Assembly: GCA_032718475.1 (NCBI GenBank)
Contig: JAUCBJ010003349.1
Coordinates: 19,666 to 83,665, forward strand
Length of the DNA: 64,000 bases
Source: Nemertoderma westbladi
Taxonomy: Eukaryota; Xenacoelomorpha; Nemertodermatida; Nemertodermatidae
Direction: 5' to 3'
Shown here: positions 56,201 through 64,000 of the stretch, in pieces
Position numbering within the stretch: the stretch's first letter is position 1
How the letters are laid out: each line of letters opens with the position of its first letter
Program-made: the position numbers and the translations under genes
The notes under the pieces: generated by a model
Seen by the model: only the letters and a program-made list of their open reading frames with translations
Database searches by the model: none
Told to the model about the DNA's origin: nothing

Positions 56201-57924
56201 AGTTGCTTAGTAAAATTCAACTGTTCACTGGCAAATTTACTTTTTTCAGTATCCAGCATAACTAGTGATGTATTATACTTTTCTGAAAGGTAAATTTGCG
56301 CCTGGTTACACTTTATGGCGTCTGCTTCCAACCCCACAATTTTCTCACAGAGTTTAGAATTTTCCTCCTCTAGGTTCTCCAAATTTTCTATATTTCCGTG
56401 TTCAGCATCGTCGCTAGTCATCTTCAACTTTGAAATTGTAGATAACTGTCTCACCAAGTTAATGTGCTTTCCAATTACTGAGTTTCTATTTTCCACCGAT
56501 TTGTTCTGATAATTCTTGAACGCCAACTCAACTTCAATCTTGTCTTCAGAAACTTTCTGCATATCTCGAGTCATCCGTTCTGTTTCAGTAGAAAATTGTT
56601 GTCGGGTTTCTTCCAGTTCCATCGTGATACCCGTTATTTTATCCTCCAGGATGGCGATAAGCTTCGCATTCTTTGCATCAGTTCGTCCTGGAAATGATGA
56701 GAGGTTCTTCTCTTTGAGAGCATCAGTTTTTACATTATCTAACTGGGCCATCAACTCCTGAACGCGGCCTTTTAGCATTTTTATCTCTTTCCTGAGATCA
56801 TCCAAGGACCCAGAACTGTCTTCATTGACTCGCGCCTTATTCCTTATCAGCTTTGCTCGTCGCGCAAACATTAGTGTAGACTGGGTATCGGCATGGCAAC
56901 GCGAACCCGGGTGAATATTTGCAATAATATGCGTCTTGGCATTCCCACCAAGCGAATCTCTTAACAAAAAAGTTAATTTGGAATCACGGTACGGGATATA
57001 AGTAGCATCCTTTTTTGACTGCATAATTTCAACCAATGCATTTATAACACGAGCTAATACCGTTAATGAGTAATTAATTTTTCCAGCTTCTTTCAATCTG
57101 ACACCCTGCGATAAGCTATCTCCTTGTCGTTCTGAACCGGCTAAATCAATTAACCTCAACTGGGATGATCGAACATTCACAATACCTGAACATACTACTT
57201 TTGACTCTATGGCAACTGCGAATACAGCATGACTTCGAGAACTAACTACGTTCATCATTGTTGATGCAACTCGTCTGTTGTTTAAACCAATCTGGACCGT
57301 TTTAAATGCGTCTAAAGCATTCGTAACATCTTTTTCTACAATTCCCGACACGAAGATGCCTCGATCGGCACTCTCTCTGATTTGCAGATTCGGAGTTTGT
57401 GGGTTTAAAAGGTCGAATAATGAATCATTGTATATTTCAATAAAACTCGTTTTGCAAACTATTTCTACTTTGGCATCCTCATCGGCTTTCATATCATCTA
57501 TCCTTGCGAATAGGTACTCCAACGCCCTTGGGACCAGCCCTCTAAGGGGGTCCTTCATAATGTCAGTGGTACGGCCCTCCACATTTGGACCAAACATAGT
57601 GTATGTCTTACCGGAAGATGTCTGCCCATACGCGAAGATCGTGCCGTTATATCCGTCCAAACAGCTGTCCACAATCGCTTTACCCGCCATCCCAAACATA
57701 GTGGTCTGATCTGTCGTCTCACCCGCGACGTAATCGAAGGTGAATTGCTTGTTGGTTTCGGCTTTATCGGGATATCCAAAGGAAATCGTTTTCTTATCTT
57801 CGACGCTAATTATATTTACATTTCCAACTGTGTTCGCATGTTGAAGTGGCCTTACCCTAATGAAAACGCGAATGCTATCCGAACTGGAATCAATGTCACA
57901 ATCCTTTGATACAATCGTAGTCAT
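53212..57924 (-). CDS. KIF15: Kinesin-12 (KIF15-like), 1570 aa, intronless
   Basis: A plus-end-directed motor of the mitotic spindle; kinesin-12 cross-links and slides microtubules and backs up kinesin-5 in holding spindle poles apart. The motor domain is at about 17-365: start IRVFIRVRP, P-loop GQTSSGKT 100-107, switch I SSRSH 228-232, switch II DLAGSE 260-265, and YRDSKLTFLLRDSLGGNAKT, then RAKLIRNKARVNED, the neck sequence characteristic of KIF15. The remaining 1,200 residues are almost continuous coiled coil, rich in Lys, Glu, Leu and Ser. Vertebrate KIF15 is about 1,390 residues, so this tail is longer. The alternative, CENP-E, is less likely given the motor and neck sequence. The whole protein is in one exon, whereas vertebrate KIF15 has dozens. 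ATG 57924 lies 19 codons before the motor. The frame is fully intact. Confidence 0.92.
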   Translation of the reverse strand: MTTIVSKDCDIDSSSDSIRVFIRVRPLQHANTVGNVNIISVEDKKTISFGYPDKAETNKQFTFDYVAGETTDQTTMFGMAGKAIVDSCLDGYNGTIFAYGQTSSGKTYTMFGPNVEGRTTDIMKDPLRGLVPRALEYLFARIDDMKADEDAKVEIVCKTSFIEIYNDSLFDLLNPQTPNLQIRESADRGIFVSGIVEKDVTNALDAFKTVQIGLNNRRVASTMMNVVSSRSHAVFAVAIESKVVCSGIVNVRSSQLRLIDLAGSERQGDSLSQGVRLKEAGKINYSLTVLARVINALVEIMQSKKDATYIPYRDSKLTFLLRDSLGGNAKTHIIANIHPGSRCHADTQSTLMFARRAKLIRNKARVNEDSSGSLDDLRKEIKMLKGRVQELMAQLDNVKTDALKEKNLSSFPGRTDAKNAKLIAILEDKITGITMELEETRQQFSTETERMTRDMQKVSEDKIEVELAFKNYQNKSVENRNSVIGKHINLVRQLSTISKLKMTSDDAEHGNIENLENLEEENSKLCEKIVGLEADAIKCNQAQIYLSEKYNTSLVMLDTEKSKFASEQLNFTKQLLIKDEELRSSKCNEAVMSDELNDLYARHEKLKSETKGLKQLQAKELSSLSTKTSHYELIIQDLEGKLKNLKVSSSDSESKAEGLQHELKSLETKLDTKDTEITELLQSMQLQKKTSAHEKKSRKELTSKLSEVENKLNETIIHKKEQEENAQQLEIKLNSEIIKNSTLEQDLLNSNAIKKELTGAIQKIKTDDIIKTKLNKKLHSYDKISNDLKTTLLCLEEKYESSEKNLNIAKEKYAEESDRYLVTIKSQRDNICEMEKAMAELDSKVLEKCNHIDELTERLSKSQLQLEVNVSESNKREEDLRGIVGEKDNAIVNLSELVDNHTIQLENARSEQKALEEKHLELQLHYNSGKDEFEKTSEQLRKEISRLIDQESSYKIMIKDQADTIKIKQSLEIKTNSERQEEINKKNLEIEKSRDMEKKHIIDLDAASKRENDLLTMNNLLKMKCDTLETSLQDLANTEIELLAAKSDLQIKLKALKKESEGKVEPSKLLETEEKLSSIIGERDNYLDDLEKTRAQLRETVNNVDCYAKIIKELQDQITIRDQTVEKLGLNEKELKLFLKGTENDYKVQLESASQEVTDLQKQLKSQMVKYESSIFGLKQELSGVNYSKQREISEIRNELNLKKSMCSTLSKELADTKASYNVKTLECNKLESTLQGYITRFDDMKKEMEHDKTQSEMLRDKLMGFEKVNTDLADRVNELQRKQSESILGKDNKFDSLINILFRTDQYLPTDTEVKCNTETITESESNVLDKLNSNVSKLISICDSQKIVQEESKNYYNGIIIEKELIIERLNEQINILGERVPVEEAHVSSANRQGNIPIGVNDTANIADKPLQQLVTERNKSIEMLEADKCFFMEKLKDMKVADETKRTIQKAQIARLEETIAKLREKYYENNDELEFQKTQRMTLEQDRLKAQGDIAVMVETMNKLKEDNAKLEGDTDVQRRLKCVVQVNNELKETRRKFQDERIQNAKLEGLLLRYGHELPRRLVL

Positions 57925-58022
57925 TATCCTATTGTGGTAACTATTAAATTGAAAAATATACTTAGAGACTTAACAGGATTTCTATCACGCTAGAATAACA
58001 CTAGACTAGAATAAAGATAACA
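57925..58022 (-). promoter_or_regulatory. KIF15 upstream region
   Basis: Only about 100 bases separate the KIF15 ATG from the outer end of the adjacent repeat at 58023. No TATA box is clear. The promoter must lie here or within the repeat. Confidence 0.3.
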
Positions 58023-59655
58023 AAAATGTAGGGCACTGGTATAGCTTGTGTGACCATTTTTGAAAATTGATTTTTTTTTGTATTTTTGATTGTTTTTGTA
58101 TTGGTGAATGATCTAGAACCTTGTAGATATTTTTTTAGGGTAGCTAGTGATTTTTTACTCTCTAGTAATTATTGAAAATGAAAACAAAATAAAAAAATTA
58201 ATACACTTTGAACTGTTATAATATCATCAATATTTTTGATCGTTAATATATTCTGCAACAGTTTAAACCTGAAACATCAATGTTGTCACATTTTTATATA
58301 ATTTAAAAAAAAACTAGATACCATAAAAAACATTTCTACTAATGTTCTAGAACACTTATCAATAACAAAAATTTACGTACTTTTTAAATTTAAAAAATTG
58401 TCACACAAGTTAGGCCTACACCATGTCCTGGAATATTGTGTCGTTATTCTGGTACCCACCGCCACCCCCCCCCCCCCCCACCCCCAAATTTTTCTACAAA
58501 TCTTTATGAGATTGCGTGACATTTGAAACAGAGATAGTTTCACCTCCCTCCTCCTTACTGGGTGAACCAGGATTTTTATTTTTGCTTTCATTCTTTAGCT
58601 ACAAGTGTTTGAAAGAAGAAAGGTCAAAGGTGTCTCCGTCGATATTGTGACCAGTTACACCGCAGTTATTCTTCAACATTATAGAGGTTTTTATTTTGTA
58701 TGAGATTTGTTTGGGCCAGGATTCCAAATATGTAATTAAACATGTGAATTTGGCTGGGAAATAGCTGAGGTATGGGCGCTCGAAAGTTGCATGGGTAGTA
58801 GTGTGTTTTGTGCACACCCCCCCCCCCCCCCCCCCCCCTCAAATTTTTTATACTAGCTAGTTTTTGTTACTTTGTTTTAAAAACATGTTCTAGAACATAT
58901 AATCTATTCATTTAATATTTTAATAATATTTTATTTGTGAGTTATGATATATATATGATTTTATAGTGAGTTGGTACTGATGGAAAGCTGGCCATGTAAG
59001 GATTCCAAATATGTAACATACTGTAATCTGAATTTCGTATAAAAATAGCTGAGATATGGGCGTTCAAAAGTTGTTTGGTTTTGTATCTGCATGAGGCTAT
59101 TTTATTCCATTAAATAAAAATACCATATTCTAGAAGATTTTGTTTATTTATGAATAGCTATGTAATAGTATAATTAAAGAGGTATTGCATTGTTGCCCAG
59201 CTACGTATGGAATAAACAAAATGTTCTAGAATATGGTACATTATTACATAGAATAAATGGCCTGCAGGGGGAAGCAAATACATGCAACATTCGAACGCCC
59301 ATACCTCAGCTATTTCCCAATCAAATTCAAATATTTGTACATATTTGGAATCCGTGCATGGGTAACTTTCTATTGGTACCATCAAATCACAATACGGTTG
59401 TATAATGATTGCACTGTGACCTGTGAAACATCGCCGGAGACACCTTTTTCAAACACTTGTAGCTAAAGATTGAAAGCAATAATAAAAATTCTGGCTCACC
59501 CAGCAAGGAGGAGGGAGATGAAACTATCTCTGTTTCAAATTTCATGCAATCTAATTAAGATTTATAGAAAAATATGGGGGGGGGGGGGGGGGGGGGGCAG
59601 CTACCTGAATAACGACACTATATTCCAAAAATGGTCACACAAGTTATACCAGTCC
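58023..59655. mobile_element. TIR element / inverted pair of the GTCCTGGAAT repeat family
   Basis: Outer ends are inverted: GGGCACTGGTATAGCTTGTG at 58028 and its counterpart ending ACACAAGTTATACCAGTCCC at about 59655, sharing about 27 bp with one or two differences. Inside, 58412-58830 (direct) and 59200-59640 (inverted) are copies of the same module that also occurs at 13950-14400 and 59970-60250: GTCCTGGAATAT, a 13-20 C tract, GAGATAGTTTCACCTCC, GGTGTCTCCGTCGATAT. No ORF and no clear target duplication. Confidence 0.75.
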
Positions 59656-59954
59656 CGAAGATTCTAAGGAAATATTTTGAAAATAATTTAGTCGTAAATA
59701 AGAAAAGTAGCAGCCGAATCCTGATCGCTGCCTATGACCCGTTACTTAGTAGTACATTATGTCCTGCAAACAGGACATAATAATGCCGCAATTTGATACC
59801 TATTCAATAATTAATTATATTATTTAAGAAAGTACAGAGTTGCCAAGGCTACAACAACAGACATGCAAGAACAGTATGTATATTTAACAAACTGCAGTAT
59901 TATAGGCGACAAATAAGACGAGTGGTGCTTTTTGGCAGCAAAACTGTAGGCCAT
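59656..59954. other. Non-coding spacer
   Basis: No gene or clear repeat. A short imperfect direct repeat around GTCCTGCAAACAGGACATAA (59761-59780) is a small palindrome. Confidence 0.5.
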
Positions 59955-60260
59955 TTCAGGGATCGGTTACCATTACACCATGCCCAGGAATAATAGAGTA
60001 AAGTCAGTGTCTTTATTCCTGGTCGCACACAAATTTTATTCACAAATCTTAATGAGATATAATGAAATGTGAAACAGAGAGAGTTTCATCTCCATCCTCC
60101 TTGCTGGGTGAGTCAGAATTGTTACTATCCGCTCTTATTTATATAGGTACAAGTATTTAATTGAAAAAAGGTGTCTCCGTCGATATGGTACCGGTTCCGA
60201 GGTGTCTCCGTCGATATGGTACCGGTTCCGCCGCAGGTATTCTACAACCATCATAGTGAT
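59955..60260. repeat. Third copy of the GTCCTGGAAT repeat family
   Basis: It matches 13960-14215 and 58412-58680 (ACACCATGCCCAGGAATAAT, GAGAGAGTTTCATCTCCA, CCTTGCTGGGTGAGTCAGAA). It has lost the C tract and has a tandem 30-bp duplication of GTGTCTCCGTCGATATGGTA at 60171-60230. Confidence 0.8.
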
Positions 60261-60774
60261 TTGTTGGTACTGGTATGTATTGGGATTGATGTGTGTTTTA
60301 GTATTAGTTTATTGAATGTTGTGAACTAACAAACTAGGTATTATATTGTTGCCCAGCTAGTTTGGAGATAAATAGTTCCAGAATTGTGTAACTGTTAAAT
60401 GTAAAGTGTAATTTACAAATAACTTTACTGCTAATAAAGTAACGACAGGGCGAAGTCCGCAACATTAATACCTTACTGCATATATACCGATTAAATTTTA
60501 TTATAACTTATAATTTTAATTATTTATCATTCAATAAATATTTTTTAAAAATGTTCTATAAGTAAAAAAATAATATAAAATATAAATAAACAAAATGTTC
60601 CAGAACATTGTGTATTTATTTATTATAATAAAATAGCCTCGTGCAGATAAAACCGTTCATCTTTCGAACGACGAAATTCAGATTGCGTTACATATTTGGA
60701 ATCCTTGCATTGAAGCTTTCCTACCCCAGACCGAATTACTACGCTTCCACGACGTGGAGCATGTATGTAGTATG

Positions 60775-61000
60775 TGGGGCGAGTGACGAAAGTAAGCGAG
60801 CTTAGCATACAGGTACCACTAACTCAATCGGTGTGTCTGTTGATCTGTCGATCTGTTGTTCTGTCGTTCTGTCGTGTCCAATTTTAAACGTTAATAACTC
60901 AGCCAAATGTTAATGAAATTTAACCAAACTTGGTACACATGTAGTCTGGCCAAAGTTTAGAAATTTTCCAAGTTGAATTTGCGTGGGGTCTTCGTGCAGC
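60775..61000. repeat. Dispersed repeat related to the 58-bp satellite
   Basis: GTGGGGCGAGTGACGAAAGT and GGTACCACTAA match the 58-bp unit of 46481-47340. CTGTCGTTCTGTCG and a low-complexity stretch follow, then TTGGTACACATG and AAGTTTAGAAATTTTCCAAG as at 47341-47385. This looks like the monomeric ancestor form. Confidence 0.8.
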
Positions 61001-61291
61001 ATCTGTGTAACTGTCTTACAGTTATAATAAATTAATCTACCCAAAAATTATTAGGCTTGGCATCAGCTGGTTGCTAGGAGACTACAGGATTACAGTACGG
61101 TACCGGTACTGTTAACTGTTACAGTGGTACAGAGTTACCGGTACCGTCTTCAGGTCGTTGGTCGTTGGCAAGGCCATCTAAACAACTTCTTCATCTAAAC
61201 AGCTTCCGACAGTCCGATGTATCTGGACCCGAGCAGCCGAGTGGCATCAAGATGCGATTAACTGAGGAATAAATACTACGGAATTGCTTGC

Positions 61292-61673
61292 TTGTCAGTA
61301 AGATTCTATTTACTACACTGGGAATACGGCGGTCGGTCGGATCGTAATGCGGGCCACTGCCAAGTTCCTCATGCCTCACTCAGGCCACCCACCTTGGAGT
61401 GCGGTGGGAAGAGTCCGACTTACGTCGACGACTGGACGAATCGACGAGGATTGCGATTTGGGTTTAGCGGCGGCCCGGACAGCCGGATCCTGGGATCGCC
61501 TGGGGGAAATTGTTGAAAGTCGGGCAGATGTGTATCGCACCGGATTACGTTCTCTGCCACGCGAAAGTGTGAGGCGAATTCGTTGTCGAATTGGGTCGGA
61601 AGCTGCGGGAATTCTACTGTTCTACGGGAATAAACCGCAGCTGTCCGGTGACTACGGACGGATACTGGGATGA
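61292..61673 (+). CDS. Unrecognised ORF in a GC-richer island
   Basis: Two overlapping plus-strand frames (61292-61516 and 61347-61673) and one minus-strand frame are open in a CpG-rich stretch of about 400 bases. The 61347 frame, with WDRLGEIVESRADVY then SLPRESVRRIR, has the most protein-like composition: Arg/Gly/Leu-rich and helical. It ends in TGA next to a donor-like CAG|GTATTT at 61678, so it could be part of an exon. I do not recognise it and it may be chance in GC-rich DNA. Confidence 0.25.
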
Positions 61674-61837
61674 GCAGGTATTTCGATCGAGTTTCTCGTA
61701 TTCTCGATTTTCTCGAATTCTCGATATTTCCTATAAACCACATGGCTTCGCATATTGAACGTGTGATTGGAAATAAGTTTATGCTACCCTTCCGCCCCTT
61801 GGGTGGTAGATGTCGCGGTTATGTATTGGTTGGTAGG

Positions 61838-61858
61838 AAGGGGGGGGGGGGGGGGGGG
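61838..61858. repeat. ~20-G tract
   Basis: A long G homopolymer preceded by GGTAGGAAG. No inverted partner or TTAA flank was found nearby. Confidence 0.8.
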
Positions 61859-61906
61859 TGCAGATTAAAAGGGCTGAACACGTACTGTCCCCCTTTCTTT
61901 GATTGA

Positions 61907-62288
61907 TTGTCGGTATGGTTAAATTTCTCAAATACTGATTTTGTGATACAGTCGCTCAATTTTAATTTGTATCTCATAACTGGGCCTCGTCCTGCGCGAA
62001 GGCCCCACGAACGTGTTAGGTATAGACAGAGTGAAATATATTAATATAACATGTGAATATTATTTTTCAAGATAAGAACATTTTTAAGTCCTTTGACAAT
62101 AATTTCATTAATTGTTATTCTGAAACTAAACGAAAACCAATCAATATACAAATAATAAATTATTAAGCAATCAGTCTTTAGTTGTAGACTCAGTCACACC
62201 AGTAATTGTTGCACCAAACAGTGTTGAGTTATTGGTAAAAGTTAACATAAATTAGAATAACTGAGACACACTGTAAAAACCAAACTAA
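61907..62288. other. Non-coding AT-rich stretch
   Basis: No gene is visible. Confidence 0.6.
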
Positions 62289-62437
62289 ATTACAAATCAT
62301 CTAAAATCCACTACATTACAAATCTTCTAAAATCCACTACATTACAAATCTTCTAAAATCCACTAAATTACAAATCATCTAAAATCCACTACATTACAAA
62401 TCTTCTAAAATCCACTAAATTACAAATCATCTAAAAT
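62289..62437. repeat. 26-bp tandem repeat, six copies
   Basis: Units of the form ATTACAAATCTTCTAAAATC plus CACTAC start at 62289, 62315, 62341, 62367, 62393 and 62419. Two variant types (CTTCT and CATCT) are mixed. Confidence 0.93.
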
Positions 62438-62637
62438 CGATCTATATAATCTAATCTATCTAAACTCTATATATTTACAACCCAATCTACACGGAATATT
62501 TCGTCGAATATGTTGTACCGATAATATTATACAACAGACTGACAATTTTTAGATACGAAGAATAATAAAGGAACAGGTTGACGAACGCATTGGCATTGCT
62601 GTGGATCTTCATTAATGTTAATTACTTACAAAATAAT

Positions 62638-62643
62638 TTATTC
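62638..62643 (-). terminator. Poly(A) signal for ETHE1
   Basis: AATAAA on the minus strand, about 107 bases after the ETHE1 stop. Confidence 0.5.
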
Positions 62644-62749
62644 TAATTAATCTAAGTAAGTAGGGATAAAAAATAAACACAAATAACTATATCATAGGTT
62701 AAAGCACAATATATAAGCTAAGTAATAATTAATATAATAGCTAATTAAT

Positions 62750-63604
62750 TTAAAGTTGGAATCCACATACGAGATTGGCGGGGAGAGCGGTGTCTATCTG
62801 TTTGGGGTAAGGGAGGTTGAGATTGTTCATTATCGTAATAAAGTCCTCCAACGGTTTAGTAAGCCTCGCGTTATAAGCCTTTTCCTCTCCCACAGTGGTC
62901 ACCGTCTGTCCCGTGTAATCGTGAGCGGGATACAGACGGTAATCCTTGGGCAGCGAGAAGATCTTTGAATGAACAGAATTATATAATCTCTCTGGATCAC
63001 CTTCCTGGAAGTCAGTGCGTCCACAACCCCGTATAAGTAAGGCATCCCCAGTGAAGGCCCTTCTACTAGCGTGGTGCACCAACGTCATACACCCGCTGGT
63101 GTGTCCCGGTGTCTCTCGAACTTCCAACTCCTCCCTCCCGAAAACAATCTTCTCTCCTTCCGATACGTAGACATCCGCTTCCGCCCCGCTCTCCTCGGAT
63201 ATTACTGATTTACAGGAGTCGATATGGGCTTTAATCGATCCCGTCCCCGTTATGTGGTCGGCGTGAACATGCGTGTTGATCCCGTAAATAAGTTTCATTT
63301 TGAGCTCGTTCACGATCCGTAGATCTCGTTCTACTAACTCTATGACCGGGTCTATGATCACAGCTTCACGCGTCGACGGGTCTCCCAGGATGTAGGTTAG
63401 AGTGTAGGTGGAATGGTCGAACAGTTGACGGAATACGATGCCTGATTTACTGCCACTGCTAGACATAGTTCGATTTATGATTGACAGTCCTCTGCAATAT
63501 AAGTTGATGGGAATTTGTTTATATCTAATAGCAGCGGTACGGGTAGGAACGCATTGCGTTGTAATGGACCGGTAGATACTACCTAACTGAATGCCTGAAA
63601 ACAT
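62750..63604 (-). CDS. ETHE1: ETHE1 persulfide dioxygenase, mitochondrial, 284 aa
   Basis: It oxidises glutathione persulfide to sulfite and glutathione in the mitochondrial matrix, the second step of sulfide detoxification after SQR. It belongs to the metallo-beta-lactamase superfamily. Visible: an N-terminal basic, Ser/Thr/Arg-rich segment (1-45) suited to a mitochondrial transit peptide; THVHADH at 111-117; ETPGHTSGC at 164-172; FTGDALLIRGCGRTDFQ at 184-200, an ETHE1 hallmark; and LYPAHDYTG at 224-232. By homology the iron ligands are His112, His168 and Asp187. Human ETHE1 is 254 residues; the extra length is N-terminal. A second in-frame ATG (Met47, MSSSGSKSG) would give a protein without the presequence. 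It is in a single exon, whereas the vertebrate gene has several. The frame is intact. Confidence 0.95.
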   Translation of the reverse strand: MFSGIQLGSIYRSITTQCVPTRTAAIRYKQIPINLYCRGLSIINRTMSSSGSKSGIVFRQLFDHSTYTLTYILGDPSTREAVIIDPVIELVERDLRIVNELKMKLIYGINTHVHADHITGTGSIKAHIDSCKSVISEESGAEADVYVSEGEKIVFGREELEVRETPGHTSGCMTLVHHASRRAFTGDALLIRGCGRTDFQEGDPERLYNSVHSKIFSLPKDYRLYPAHDYTGQTVTTVGEEKAYNARLTKPLEDFITIMNNLNLPYPKQIDTALPANLVCGFQL

Positions 63605-64000
63605 GGCGACGATAAATTGGAAGGCGAGTGCCTTAGTGCTTGGTGTATGGTACTGGTAAACTGCTCCTGCATGTGTAGGCTTACAAAAAACTGCGGTACT
63701 GTTAGTGGGTGTAGAGTGTAAACACCTTCAAAAAAACGGTTGCACATTTTGTTCTCCAGTTAGCGAACAAAAAGTAAAAGCTGGCTTAGGCTACATATGA
63801 GAGTGAGAGTATAATTATAATTATAATAATCAACTAATCAAATAATTATCATTATAATAATAATATTTCGAATTATCTCTTGAAATAAAAATAGACTCAT
63901 TCGAACCTCATTCATCTTCTTAGTTGTTTAGCCTCCTACTGTACTATTGGTTCCGAAAATTAATTTGAAATATTATTTTTAGTGAACCTCTAATCCTAAA
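63605..64000. other. ETHE1 upstream region
   Basis: Non-coding. It must contain the ETHE1 promoter, but no clear TATA box or initiator stands out. An AT repeat-like stretch ATAATTATAATTATAATAAT lies near 63811-63830. Confidence 0.5.

Noticed and set aside
53212-57924. CENP-E rather than KIF15
   Set aside because: The coiled-coil length is compatible, but the motor segments around HPGSRC and RAKLIRNKARVNED match kinesin-12.

Overview
The window is animal nuclear DNA, most likely from a marine invertebrate. It is AT-rich, it carries three conserved animal genes (a PIAS-type SUMO ligase, a kinesin-12/KIF15 and an ETHE1 persulfide dioxygenase), and the rest is almost entirely transposable elements and satellites of eukaryotic type. 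I cannot name the species. All open genes read with the standard code, and introns are scarce: KIF15 and ETHE1 each read as one exon and PIAS has one or two introns.

Layout. 1-4.8 kb: mostly non-coding, with two small unrecognised ORFs. 4.81-10.02 kb: a complete, young Ty3/gypsy retrotransposon on the minus strand (two LTRs, 5-bp target duplication, single intact Gag-Pol ORF). 10-17 kb: a stack of non-autonomous DNA transposons, namely a Harbinger-like MITE and several TTAA-flanked elements with long G/C tracts near their ends, plus minisatellites. 17-27 kb: a 21-bp minisatellite, an Ulp1-like protease ORF, an unrecognised decayed ORF split by an RTE-type LINE flanked by a 235-bp target duplication, and a decayed protein-primed family B DNA polymerase of Polinton/Maverick type. 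27.4-31.9 kb: a decayed CR1/L2-like LINE. 34.1-37.0 kb: the PIAS-like gene, perhaps extending to an exon at 44.69 kb. In the possible 7.7-kb intron sits an element with 21-bp terminal inverted repeats that carries 74 near-identical copies of a 56-bp satellite. 45.7-52.5 kb: another TTAA element, a 58-bp satellite array, and a 4.6-kb inverted-repeat structure with a tRNA-like segment and a THAP-bearing foldback. 53.2-57.9 kb: KIF15 on the minus strand. 58-60.3 kb: copies of a TIR repeat family. 62.7-63.6 kb: ETHE1 on the minus strand.

The host genes do not form a pathway together: one acts in SUMO conjugation, one in spindle mechanics and one in mitochondrial sulfide oxidation. The mobile elements show a clear nesting order (LINE into a decayed viral-type element, TTAA element into a minisatellite, satellite element into a dispersed repeat). 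Everything here comes from reading the sequence; no database search was run.
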